Shown: in pieces, positions 56,254 to 64,000 of the stretch
How the letters are laid out: each line of letters begins with the position of its first letter
Position numbering within the stretch: position 1 is the first letter of the stretch
Origin: Variovorax sp. OAS795
Lineage (GTDB): Bacteria; Pseudomonadota; Gammaproteobacteria; Burkholderiales; Burkholderiaceae_C
Direction of reading: 5' to 3'
Length of the DNA stretch: 64,000 bases
NCBI RefSeq assembly: GCF_040546685.1
Contig: NZ_JBEPOH010000001.1
Span: forward strand, 3,534,001 to 3,598,000
Translations under genes and position numbers: made by a program
The notes under the pieces: generated by a model
Database searches by the model: none
Told to the model about the DNA's origin: nothing
What the model saw: only the letters and a program-made list of their open reading frames with translations

Positions 56254-57168
56254 ATGGATCAAATCCAGGCAATGCGGATCTTTGTCCGCGTGGTGGAAGC
56301 AGGCACGTTCACCCGGGCGGCGGACTCGCTCGCCCTGCCCAAGGGAACGGTCACCAAGCAGATCCAGGCGCTGGAGTCGCGCCTGCGGGTGAAGCTGCTC
56401 AACCGCACCACGCGGCGCGTGACGGTGACGCCGGACGGCGCGGCCTACTACGAGCGCGCGGCGCGCCTCCTGAACGACTTCGACGACATCGAGGCCAGCA
56501 TGACCAACGCGCAGGCCAACCCCACGGGGCGGCTGCGCATCGACGTGGGGACTTCGGTGGCGCGGCTGATCATCCTGCCTGCGCTGGCCACCTTCTGCGA
56601 CCGCTATCCCGAGATCCAGGTCGACCTGGGCGTGAGCGACCGCACGGTCGACCTCATCACCGACAACGTGGACTGCGTGATCCGGGCCGGCGAACTCAGC
56701 GACCAGTCGCTGGTGGCCCGGCGCATCGGCACCCTGCACTTCGTGACCGTGGCCTCGCCGGCCTACGTCAAGCGCTACGGCATGCCGCAGCATCCGAACG
56801 ACATCGAGAAGCGCCACCACGTGGTGAGCTACTTTTCGGGCAGCACGCGGCGCATCTACCCGCACGAGTTCAAGAAGGGGGACGAGACCATCGAGCTCAA
56901 CGGCCCCTACCGTGTGTCCGTGAACGAGAGCAACGCCCACATGGCGGCCGTGATCGGCGGCTTCGGGATTTCGCAGTGCATCACCTTCATGGCCGAGCCG
57001 CTGCTGGAAAGCGGCGAGCTGATCGAGGTGCTGCCGGAGTGGCACCGCGACCCGCTGCCGATCCACGTGGTCTACCCGCCCAACCGCCACCTGAGCGCCA
57101 AGGTGCGGGCGTTCGTCGACTGGGCCGCGGAACTGTTTGCCAAGAGCCCCAGGCTGCAGCGGCGCTGA
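56254..57168 (+). CDS. LysR-family transcriptional regulator
   Basis: The 304 residues have an N-terminal winged helix (MDQIQAMRIFVRVVEAGTFT; LPKGTVTKQIQALESRLRVK; LNRTTRRVTVTPDG) and a CrgA-like effector domain from about residue 90. The style (single-locus, RLIILPALATFCDRYPEIQVDL) is common for regulators of neighbouring divergent genes. The likely targets are the hydrolase-like gene and the RND pump; this is inferred. Confidence 0.9.
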   Translation: MDQIQAMRIFVRVVEAGTFTRAADSLALPKGTVTKQIQALESRLRVKLLNRTTRRVTVTPDGAAYYERAARLLNDFDDIEASMTNAQANPTGRLRIDVGTSVARLIILPALATFCDRYPEIQVDLGVSDRTVDLITDNVDCVIRAGELSDQSLVARRIGTLHFVTVASPAYVKRYGMPQHPNDIEKRHHVVSYFSGSTRRIYPHEFKKGDETIELNGPYRVSVNESNAHMAAVIGGFGISQCITFMAEPLLESGELIEVLPEWHRDPLPIHVVYPPNRHLSAKVRAFVDWAAELFAKSPRLQRR

Positions 57169-57190
57169 GTTCGTTCGCTGGCCGGCCGCT

Positions 57191-57667
57191 TCAGCCGGCG
57201 GTGGCGAATACCGGCTCGCAGCGCACCTCGGTCTTGACCGAGTTGGCAATGAAGCACTCCTCGTGCGCGCGGTGGTGCATGTGTTCGATCTGCTCGCGCG
57301 TGGGCAGGGTATCGCCTGAAAATGTGACCTCGGGCCGGAGCGTGACCACCGTCATCGCGAGCTTGCCTTCGGCGTTCTTGTCCATGGTGCCGCTCGCCGC
57401 GTCGAAGTAGCGGTCGACGATGAACTTGCGCTTCACCGCCATGGTGAGAAACCACAGCATGTGGCAGCTCGACAGCGAGGCGACGAAAGCCTCTTCGGGA
57501 TCGACCGCCGCGGCATCGGAGAACGGCAGCGGCACCACGTGCGGCGACGACGAGCCGGGCACCTCCGCACCGCCGTCGAAACGCATCGTATGCCGCCTGC
57601 TGTAGGCGTTGGCGAGGAAGTCCTGATCGCCTCGCTGCCAGAGGATTTCTGCGGTGTACCGGGCCAT
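57191..57667 (-). CDS. OsmC family protein
   Basis: Thiol-dependent peroxidase fold of 158 residues beginning MARYTAEILWQRGDQDFL. The two redox cysteines appear in ASLSSCHMLWFL and HEECFIANSV, so it is likely active against organic hydroperoxides. The ATG at 57667 has GAGGAG upstream; an in-frame start 11 codons earlier is less likely. It converges on the LysR gene. Confidence 0.88.
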   Translation of the reverse strand: MARYTAEILWQRGDQDFLANAYSRRHTMRFDGGAEVPGSSSPHVVPLPFSDAAAVDPEEAFVASLSSCHMLWFLTMAVKRKFIVDRYFDAASGTMDKNAEGKLAMTVVTLRPEVTFSGDTLPTREQIEHMHHRAHEECFIANSVKTEVRCEPVFATAG

Positions 57668-57731
57668 GCGTTTGCTCCTCCAGCATCGTGAGATGCGCAT
57701 TATTCTGCGTCAGGAGCCCATCTGCCCGTCC

Positions 57732-58460
57732 TCAGGCACCCAGCAGCCTGACCAGCAACGGCACCAGCAGCGCCGTCGCGATGCCATTGAGCCCCAGGGC
57801 CAGCGCCGAGAATGCGCCGGCCGTTTCGTTCACCTGGATGGCACGCGCCGTGCCGATGCCGTGCGCCGCCATGCCCACCGCGAAGCCGCGAACAGCGGGC
57901 TCCTCGATGCGCAGCAGGTTCAGGAGCCCGGTCGCCACGATGGCACCCGAGATGCCCGCGACGGCGGCCGCCACCGCGGCAAGCGAGGGCAGCCCGCCGA
58001 TCTTCTCGGCCACGCCCATCGCGATCGGCATGGTGGCCGACTTGGGCGCGAGCGACATCATCAGCTCGTGCGATCCGCCCAGCACCCAGGCGATGCCGAT
58101 GGCCGACACGATGGCCGCCACCGAGCCCACCAGCAGCGCCACGCCGATCGGCAGCCACAGGCGCCGCAGCCGGCCGAGCTGCCCATAGAGCGGCACCGCC
58201 AGTGCCACCGTGGCCGGCCCGATCAGGAAGTGCACGAACTTGGCGCCTTCGAAGTACGTGTCGTAGGGCGTGCGCGTGATGAGCAGGACGCCCACGATGG
58301 CGACCACCGACACCAGCACCGGATTGACCAGCGGCCTGCTGCCGCTGCGCTGGTGCAGCCACAGCGCGCCCAGGTATGCGATCAGTGTGAGCGACAGCCA
58401 CAGCAACGGCGACTGCGCGAGAAAGACCCAGATCTCCGACAGCTTCGCGGGCGCGGTCAT
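57732..58460 (-). CDS. lrgB: LrgB/CidB family membrane protein
   Basis: The 242 residues have about eight hydrophobic segments and the family motifs FLIGPATVALAVPLY, SATMPIAMGVAEKIGG and GMAAHGIGTARA. It pairs with the preceding LrgA-like gene, overlapping it by 4 bp. Such pairs act in murein hydrolase control or, in plants and some bacteria, glycolate or pyruvate transport; the role here is not determined. Confidence 0.88.
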   Translation of the reverse strand: MTAPAKLSEIWVFLAQSPLLWLSLTLIAYLGALWLHQRSGSRPLVNPVLVSVVAIVGVLLITRTPYDTYFEGAKFVHFLIGPATVALAVPLYGQLGRLRRLWLPIGVALLVGSVAAIVSAIGIAWVLGGSHELMMSLAPKSATMPIAMGVAEKIGGLPSLAAVAAAVAGISGAIVATGLLNLLRIEEPAVRGFAVGMAAHGIGTARAIQVNETAGAFSALALGLNGIATALLVPLLVRLLGA

Positions 58461-58810
58461 TCGGCGTCCTTGCCCGTGAAGCGGATCATCCAGCGGAAGG
58501 TGAGCGCGGTCACGGTCATGGTGAAGGCCGCGCCCACGATGCCGGCCGCGAGGAATGGCAGCCATTCGCGCCCCACCCGCTCGAAATGCAGCATGACGCC
58601 GGTTACCGCGGGAATGAACAGCAGCATGAGGTTGCGCAGCAGATGGCCCGCCGTTTCGCCCAACGCTTCCGGCACGCGGCCACGCGCGAGCAGCGCGACG
58701 AAGAGCAGCAGCATGCCGATCAGCGGACCGGGAACCGGCAGGCCGAGCCACTGCACGAGCAGCTCGCCGGCCAGCTGGCAAAGAAAGAGCGCGGTGATGG
58801 CGTAGAGCAT
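58457..58810 (-). CDS. lrgA: CidA/LrgA family membrane protein
   Basis: The 117-residue holin-like protein has four hydrophobic segments. The family core reads LGLPVPGPLIGMLLLF near residues 22-37, followed by LLRNLMLLFIPAVTGVM. The stop overlaps lrgB by ATGA. It lies 28 bp downstream of the cobD stop on the same strand, so read-through from the cobalamin block is possible. Confidence 0.88.
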   Translation of the reverse strand: MLYAITALFLCQLAGELLVQWLGLPVPGPLIGMLLLFVALLARGRVPEALGETAGHLLRNLMLLFIPAVTGVMLHFERVGREWLPFLAAGIVGAAFTMTVTALTFRWMIRFTGKDAE

Positions 58811-58838
58811 GCGGATGTCCTGCGGGTGGTGTCGGGCT

Positions 58839-59870
58839 TCAATGTTCGTCGCTGGCCAGGGCGCGTGTCCAGGCTTCCTTCAATGCCTGCTGGCTTTGCG
58901 GCGGCAGCACGCCCAGGCGCACCCATCCCGGCAGCCCGAAGGAAGCGCAGTCGCGCAGCTTGATGCCTTCGGCGCGCAGGGCGGTAGCCAGCCGGCGGTA
59001 CGGCACGTCGGTGCGCGCACAGAAGAAGTTGGCATCGCCGGGCAGGCACTGCCAACTCAGCGATTCGCAGAGAGCGCGCTGCTGCGCCTTCCATGCGCGC
59101 AAGGTGTGCAGGCTTTGCGCGAGCCAGGCCTGGGCTTCGGCATCGATCCAGGTTTCGAGCAATGCCACGCCATGCGCGCCGATCGGCCATGAAGGGGCCA
59201 GCCCCGCGAGGCGCCGCATCAGCGGTGAAGCTGCCGCATCGGCGGGCGCGATGGCATAGGCCGCGCGAACGCCGGTCAGGCCCATCGCCTTGTTCGGCGT
59301 CCACAGCTGCCACACGCGATCACGCGCGGCCGCGGTGAGCGATGGGGCGCCCTCGAGGCGCAGCGGCTCGTAGGCCATGTCGAGCACGCAGGCGCCCGTG
59401 CCGGACGCATGCGTGACCAGATCGGGCTCTGGCTGGCCGAGCGGGCTCGAAGGTTCGCAGCACCAGCGCAGCGCCAGAGCGCCGTGCGGCTGGGGAGACC
59501 GCTCTGCCTTCAAGTCCCATGCCAGCGCCGCACGCTCGTAGTCGCCGTAGCCGTGCGGTGGCAACCGCACTTCGCGGCCGCCGCCCTGCGCGAAGGCGGC
59601 TGTGATGCGGTGGATGAATTCGCTGGCGCTGGCCGCGACCACGACGCGTTCGGGCGCGACGCCATGAAACTTTGCAAGGGCGTTGCGCAGCGTGGCATAC
59701 GCGGGGTCGGGATAGTGGGCCGCGTTCGCCGTGCGCAGCGCCGCCAGCACCGCCGGGCACGATCCCGTGGCATTGCCGTTGGTCGAGAAATCGTGCCACG
59801 GCGTGCCGGCCGCGTCGGGGCCGCCGTGCACCGCGGATTCAATGCCTGCGTGTTCGTGTTCCTCTGTCAT
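58839..59870 (-). CDS. cobD: L-threonine-O-3-phosphate decarboxylase (CobD-type, PLP)
   Basis: Makes (R)-1-amino-2-propanol phosphate for the nucleotide loop. The 343-residue class I aminotransferase-fold protein has FSTNGNATGSCPAVLAAL, HYPDPAYATLRNAL and the PLP Lys in LWTPNKAMGLTGVRAAYA. It differs from histidinol-phosphate transaminase by its context: it overlaps cbiB by 4 bp and follows cobO and btuDCF. Confidence 0.87.
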   Translation of the reverse strand: MTEEHEHAGIESAVHGGPDAAGTPWHDFSTNGNATGSCPAVLAALRTANAAHYPDPAYATLRNALAKFHGVAPERVVVAASASEFIHRITAAFAQGGGREVRLPPHGYGDYERAALAWDLKAERSPQPHGALALRWCCEPSSPLGQPEPDLVTHASGTGACVLDMAYEPLRLEGAPSLTAAARDRVWQLWTPNKAMGLTGVRAAYAIAPADAAASPLMRRLAGLAPSWPIGAHGVALLETWIDAEAQAWLAQSLHTLRAWKAQQRALCESLSWQCLPGDANFFCARTDVPYRRLATALRAEGIKLRDCASFGLPGWVRLGVLPPQSQQALKEAWTRALASDEH

Positions 59871-60808
59871 GCCTGCCTGGTGATCGCAAAGATGGCCAAT
59901 GATGCACACACAGCCAGCGCCACGGCCGCCCTGCCGCACAGTTGCGCGGCGCGCTGCGTGTCGGGTGCCTCGGCCGCGCGGCCTTTCGCATTCAGCGCGT
60001 AGACGCCGGGCTTGGCAAGCCGCACGCCAAGCAACAACGCCATCGCCGACATCGGCCAGCCGCTGTTGGGCGACGGCGTGCGGCGCGCCTCGCGCGCGAT
60101 GCCGGCAGGCCACCGCCATGCCGCGAGCGCGAGCAGCAACACCGTGAGCCGCGCGGGCAGCCAGGAGAGTACATCGTCGGCGCGTGCAGCCCACTTGCCG
60201 ACCCAGGTCCAGTCGCGGCCACCACGTTCGCCGCGGTAGCCCCACATGGCATCGGCGGTGTTGGCGAAGCGGTAGACCGCGGCGCCCGGCAGGCCCAGCA
60301 GCACGAACCAGAACAGCGGCGCCACGAGCGAATCGTTGAGGTTCTCGGCCAGCGATTCGATGGCGCTTTCGCGCACCTCGCGTTCGCCGAGCACGGCGAC
60401 ATCGCGGCTCACCAGCCGCGCGAGCTGCGCGCGGCCCGCATCGAGCGACACCGCCAAGGCCGTCTCGACCGCCAGCACTTCGCCGCGCAGCATGCGCCAT
60501 GCGAAGAGCGGCTTCAATGCGAGGGCCAGCACCACGGTGGCCACCGAGCCGGGCAGCCATTGCGTGGCGCCCCGCTGCAGCGCCAATGCCAGCGCACCTG
60601 TGAGCATCGCGCCGACGATCCAGGCCAGCGCGCCCGCGACGAACAGCCGCAGGTCGCGCGGCTTCGCATCGGCGGCATGCGGGGCGAAGCGGGAACCGGT
60701 CCAGCCAAGGTACCGCCCCATCCATACCATGGGATGCCAGCGCGCGGCGGGTTCACCCAGCCAGTGGTCGATGGCCAAGGCGAGCCACAGCGCCGCGATG
60801 GCAGGCAC
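59867..60808 (-). CDS. cbiB: Adenosylcobinamide-phosphate synthase
   Basis: Membrane enzyme attaching aminopropanol phosphate to adenosylcobyric acid. The 313 residues contain the family opening LALAIDHWLGEPAARWHPMVWMG, then RDVAVLGEREVRESAIESLAENLNDS-type sequence and several membrane segments. The start is a GTG at 60808, four bases after the cobO stop. The product feeds CobS and CobT, encoded 12 kb away. Confidence 0.93.
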   Translation of the reverse strand: MPAIAALWLALAIDHWLGEPAARWHPMVWMGRYLGWTGSRFAPHAADAKPRDLRLFVAGALAWIVGAMLTGALALALQRGATQWLPGSVATVVLALALKPLFAWRMLRGEVLAVETALAVSLDAGRAQLARLVSRDVAVLGEREVRESAIESLAENLNDSLVAPLFWFVLLGLPGAAVYRFANTADAMWGYRGERGGRDWTWVGKWAARADDVLSWLPARLTVLLLALAAWRWPAGIAREARRTPSPNSGWPMSAMALLLGVRLAKPGVYALNAKGRAAEAPDTQRAAQLCGRAAVALAVCASLAIFAITRQA

Positions 60809-60812
60809 CCGT

Positions 60813-61382
60813 TCAGTCCTCGATGCCGCGCTGCGCCGGAATGCCAGCCTTGAAGGCGTGCTTGACCATGGCCATCTCTGTCACGGTGTCCGCCAGTTCG
60901 ACGATCTCCGGCGGGCAGCGGCGTCCGGTGAGCGCCACGTGCACGTGCCTGGGCCGCGTGCGCAGCGTTTCGAGCACGCCGTCGAGCGGCAGCCAGCCGT
61001 AGATCAGCGGATAGGTGATCTCGTCGAGCACCACGAGGAAGAATTCGCCGGACAGGATCGCCGCCCTGGCTTTTTCCCACCCGTCGCGCGCCAGCTGGGC
61101 CGAGTGCGCGAGGTCCTGGCTCTTCCAGCTGAAGCCGTCGCCCAGGCCTTCGATCGGAATGCCGATCTGCTCGAACATGCGGTGCTCGCCGAAGCGTGCC
61201 GACGGCACTTTCATGAACTGGTAGATCTTCACCGTCTTGCCGCGGCCGTGTGCGCGCAGCGCGAGGCCGAAGGCCGCGGTGCTCTTGCCCTTGCCGTCGC
61301 CGGTGTTGACGATGACGATGCCGCGGCGTTCGCCTTCGGCCTTGTCGTAGGGTTTTTCGCCGGGGGGAGTTTCGATGTGCAT
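60813..61382 (-). CDS. cobO: Corrinoid adenosyltransferase (CobA/CobO type)
   Basis: Transfers the adenosyl group of ATP to cobalt. The 189-residue P-loop protein has [47 protein letters not shown] and [20 protein letters not shown], all diagnostic. It lies 31 bp downstream of the ABC ATPase gene. Confidence 0.96.
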   Translation of the reverse strand: MHIETPPGEKPYDKAEGERRGIVIVNTGDGKGKSTAAFGLALRAHGRGKTVKIYQFMKVPSARFGEHRMFEQIGIPIEGLGDGFSWKSQDLAHSAQLARDGWEKARAAILSGEFFLVVLDEITYPLIYGWLPLDGVLETLRTRPRHVHVALTGRRCPPEIVELADTVTEMAMVKHAFKAGIPAQRGIED

Positions 61383-61413
61383 GTGTGGTGGCCTTGTGTG
61401 TTGATGATGCTCG

Positions 61414-62196
61414 TCAGTTCGGCAGTGCGATCCACTGGTCGGCCACGCGGTGCACGCGGATGCGGCGGTCGAACACTTCTTCGAGGGCGGCGTGCGTGGC
61501 CGGGTCGCTGCTGGCGCCGTGGTGCACGACGCGGCCGTGGTTCATCACCACCAGTTCGTCGGCGGCCAACGCCATGGGGAGTTCGTGCAGCACGCTGACC
61601 ACGGTGCGGCCTTCGGCCACCAGGGCGCGCGTGGTCTGCATCCAGTCGGACTGGTGCGGGGGGTCGAGGTTGGCGAGCGGCTCGTCCATCAGCAGCAGCT
61701 CGGCCTCCACGGCCAGCGCGCGGGCCAGCAGCACGCGCTGGCGCTCGCCGCCCGAGAGCTGGCCCAGCGGCCGTTCGCGCCACTCCCAGGCCTGCGTGCT
61801 GCGCAGCGCGCGCTCCACCGCATCGCGGTCGGCTTTGCTCGGCGCCGCAAGCCAGCGCTGGTGCGGCAATCGGCCGAGCATCGCGATGTCGTAGACCATC
61901 AGGTCGTCGGCGCTGCCCTCGCCCGCCGCGCCGCTCTGGCCCAGCCACGAGAGGCGCTGTGCGCGAACGCGGCCCGGCACCTTGGCCGATGCTTCGCCGA
62001 AGAGAAAGACATCGCCGCGGTGCGCGAGCAATCCCGCCAGGGCCTTGAGCAAGGTCGACTTGCCAGCGCCGTTCGGCCCGACGATGCTGGTCCAGCGCGC
62101 GGCCGCGAGTTTCAGGTCGATGCCGTGCAGCACCTCGGCGCTGCCGAGCGTGGCGCTCACGCCGCGCGCTTCGAGTGCGGGAATGGGTGCGGTCAT
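61414..62196 (-). CDS. btuD: Vitamin B12/corrinoid ABC transporter ATP-binding protein
   Basis: The 260-residue ATPase has Walker [14 protein letters not shown]-loop region LSWLGQSG, signature [15 protein letters not shown], Walker [14 protein letters not shown] and H-loop VLHELPMAL. It is FecE/BtuD type by sequence; the B12 role is drawn from the neighbours. Overlaps btuC by 4 bp. Confidence 0.9.
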   Translation of the reverse strand: MTAPIPALEARGVSATLGSAEVLHGIDLKLAAARWTSIVGPNGAGKSTLLKALAGLLAHRGDVFLFGEASAKVPGRVRAQRLSWLGQSGAAGEGSADDLMVYDIAMLGRLPHQRWLAAPSKADRDAVERALRSTQAWEWRERPLGQLSGGERQRVLLARALAVEAELLLMDEPLANLDPPHQSDWMQTTRALVAEGRTVVSVLHELPMALAADELVVMNHGRVVHHGASSDPATHAALEEVFDRRIRVHRVADQWIALPN

Positions 62197-63203
62197 GCCA
62201 CGCCGCCCCGCACGCTGCGCCGGTGCATGAGCCACAGCAGGTAGCTGCCGCCGAGCACGGCCGTGAGCACACCCACCGGCAGCTCCTGCGGCGCGATGAG
62301 CCAGCGCGCCAGCAGGTCGGCGGCCATGAGCAGCAGGCCGCCCATCGCGGCCGACAGCACGATCAGTCCCGCATGCGTGGCCTTGACCACGGAACGCACC
62401 AGGTGCGGCGCGGCCAGGCCCACGAAGGCGATCAGTCCCGTCTGCGCCACGGCTGCGCCGGTCGCCAGCGCGAGCACCGCCACCAGCGCGGCGCGCATGG
62501 CGCCGAGCGGCAGGCCCAGGCTGCGCGCCGTCGCCTCGCCGAGCGCGAGGCCGTCGAGCACCGGCGCGAGCGCCCAGGCCAGCAGCAGGCAGGCCGCGCC
62601 CACCGCGGCCATTACCGCGCACGCGCTCCAGCCGACCAGGCCGGTACTGCCCAGGATGAAGCCCTGCAGCGCCTGCAGGATGTCGGCCGAGGCGATGGTG
62701 ATCAGGTCCTTGGCGGCGCCGAGCACCACGCCGACGATCACGCCCGCGAGCAGCAGGCGCAGCGTCTGCTGCACGCCGCGCGCGAGCACCAGCGTGAGCA
62801 TCACCGCGCACACCGCGCCCACGAAGGCCGCGCCGGTGAGCCCCAGGCGCATCGCCCATTGCATGCTGGCGGCCGAACCGCCGAACAGCATGAGCGCCAC
62901 CGCCACGCCCAGCGAGGCGCCCGAGGCACTGCCGAGCAGATAGGGATCGGCCAGCGGATTGCGGAACAGGCCCTGGGCCACGGCCCCTGCGAGGCCGAGC
63001 AACGCACCCGCGAGCCAGGCCCCGAGCGTGCGCGGCAGGCGGATCTCCCAGACGATCTGCAGCGCCACCGCATCGTGCCGTGCCGCCACCAGGCTCTGGA
63101 AGCCGGTGCTGCCGATGCCCAGGCCGAACAGGGCCAGCGCGCCGCCCAGGCCCAGCAGGGCAAGGCCGACGAGCCAGGCGCGGCGCCGATGGTGCGTGGG
63201 CAT
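62193..63203 (-). CDS. btuC: Vitamin B12/corrinoid ABC transporter permease (FecCD family)
   Basis: About ten membrane segments in 336 residues, with RLPRTLGAWLAGALLGLAGA, NPLADPYLLGSASGASLG and the coupling region FVGLAAPHLVR typical of BtuC/FecD. The ATG at 63203 lies 14 bp after the btuF stop; a GTG at 63242 overlapping btuF is less likely. Confidence 0.91.
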   Translation of the reverse strand: MPTHHRRRAWLVGLALLGLGGALALFGLGIGSTGFQSLVAARHDAVALQIVWEIRLPRTLGAWLAGALLGLAGAVAQGLFRNPLADPYLLGSASGASLGVAVALMLFGGSAASMQWAMRLGLTGAAFVGAVCAVMLTLVLARGVQQTLRLLLAGVIVGVVLGAAKDLITIASADILQALQGFILGSTGLVGWSACAVMAAVGAACLLLAWALAPVLDGLALGEATARSLGLPLGAMRAALVAVLALATGAAVAQTGLIAFVGLAAPHLVRSVVKATHAGLIVLSAAMGGLLLMAADLLARWLIAPQELPVGVLTAVLGGSYLLWLMHRRSVRGGVA

Positions 63204-63217
63204 GAGGTCCGCGCGGC

Positions 63218-64000
63218 TCAACCGGCCTTCTCCGCGATGCACCGGGCCATGATCCTGGCCGCCTCGTCCATGCGCGGGCCGGGGCGCACGAGCACGTCGG
63301 CTTGGGCGGCATCGAAGCGGCAGATGCGCCCTTCGCGCACCGCACGGATGCCGCTCCAGCCGGGTCGCTGTTCCATGCCCGCCGCGCTGCGCACGCTGAC
63401 CATGATGAGATCGGGATTGGCCCGCACGACGTATTCGGGATTGAGCTTGGGAAAAGGCCCGAGCGACGCGGGCACGATGTTCTTCATGCCCAGCCGCGCG
63501 AGCGTCTCGCCGATGAACGACGATTCGCCCGCCGCATAGGGGGCGCTGTTGACCTCGAAGTAGACGCGCTGGCCCTTCGCGCCGGCGGGCAGCGACTGGG
63601 CCGCGGCCGACACGCTGGCATCGATCGTGCGCCAGATGTTCGCGGCTTCATGCGTGCCGAGCACCTGGTCGAGCTTGTCGAGCACGCGCCGCACGTCGGC
63701 ATGGCTCTTCGGTTCGAGCACCACCACCTTGAGGCCCAGCGCCTCGAGACGCTGGGTCACGCGGGACGACTTGGCAAGCAGCACCGCATCGGGACGCAGT
63801 GCGACGATGGCTTCGACATTGGGGTCGATGCCGCCGCCCAGCCGCGGCAACGCAAGCACCGCGTTCGGCGAGTTGGAATAGTTGTCGATGCCCACCAGCC
63901 GGCCGCACGCCCCCAGTGCGCAGACGCCTTCGGTCAACGACGGCAGCAGCGTGACGATGCGCTGCGGCGGCTGCGGCAGGCTCACCGTGACGCCGCGCTC
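63218..64000 (-). CDS. btuF: Vitamin B12/corrinoid ABC transporter substrate-binding protein (5' end outside window)
   Basis: Periplasmic binding protein of the BtuF/FepB type: QRIVTLLPSLTEGVCALGAC, GGGIDPNVEAIVALRPDAVL and RANPDLIMVSV are present. The frame stays open to the window edge (ERGVTVSLPQPPQR), so the true start and signal peptide lie beyond 64000. A GTG at 63985 would give a mature-like protein without an export signal and is unlikely to be the start. It leads the btuF-btuC-btuD-cobO-cbiB-cobD block. Confidence 0.88.
   Translation of the reverse strand, partial: ERGVTVSLPQPPQRIVTLLPSLTEGVCALGACGRLVGIDNYSNSPNAVLALPRLGGGIDPNVEAIVALRPDAVLLAKSSRVTQRLEALGLKVVVLEPKSHADVRRVLDKLDQVLGTHEAANIWRTIDASVSAAAQSLPAGAKGQRVYFEVNSAPYAAGESSFIGETLARLGMKNIVPASLGPFPKLNPEYVVRANPDLIMVSVRSAAGMEQRPGWSGIRAVREGRICRFDAAQADVLVRPGPRMDEAARIMARCIAEKAG

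Overview
This window is high-GC DNA that reads as a chromosomal segment of a betaproteobacterium in the Burkholderiales, most likely Comamonadaceae and plausibly Variovorax. That placement is inferred from gene order, protein style and strongly GC-ending codons; no rRNA is present to confirm it. Coding density is very high, and I see no insertion sequence, prophage, CRISPR array or rRNA. Two tRNA genes are present: Leu(CAG) and Val(GAC).

Region 1 (1-14.95 kb, minus strand) is the conserved translation and envelope supercluster. Transcription runs from a promoter near 14.92 kb through rpsB, tsf, pyrH, frr, uppS, cdsA, dxr, rseP, bamA, skp, lpxD, fabZ, lpxA, lpxB and rnhB to a partial TrmH-family methyltransferase. 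Strong hairpin terminators lie between rpsB and tsf and after tsf.

Region 2 (15-24.2 kb) is mixed housekeeping: an amidase, a DadA-type amino-acid dehydrogenase, a small membrane protein, NAD(P)HX repair (nnr), an SDR, RNase R, tRNA-Leu, a poorly coding 0.7-kb stretch, a YkvA-type protein and a 28-residue membrane peptide. The rnr gene has no ATG, GTG or TTG codon ahead of its first conserved domain.

Region 3 (24.2-35.8 kb) holds rimO, phaR, a CxxC protein, tRNA-Val, a relA gene with a one-base frameshift, an alpha/beta hydrolase, 3-hydroxybutyrate dehydrogenase, a SIMPL protein, a small lipoprotein, ompR-envZ and ispD-ispF. Polyhydroxybutyrate control (phaR) and use (bdhA) flank the stringent-response gene.

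Region 4 (35.8-45 kb) has the overlapping mfd-serB-Ldh2 operon, a large imperfect inverted repeat, a DUF6172 protein, a small conserved-looking ORF, a PLP aminotransferase, nth and an SDR.

Region 5 (45-64 kb, mostly minus strand) carries late cobalamin assembly and salvage in two blocks. cobQ-cobT-cobS-cobC (45.0-48.9 kb) lies downstream of btuF-btuC-btuD-cobO-cbiB-cobD (58.8-64 kb). About 9.9 kb separates them: an RND efflux operon, a LysR regulator, an alpha/beta-hydrolase-fold protein lacking its catalytic serine, an OsmC protein and lrgAB. No corrin-ring synthesis genes are visible, so the cell probably salvages corrinoids or encodes ring synthesis elsewhere.

I did not find a clearly new multi-gene system. 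The best leads are the rnr start, the relA frameshift, the pseudoenzyme next to the efflux pump, the inverted repeat and the hidden 28-residue membrane protein.
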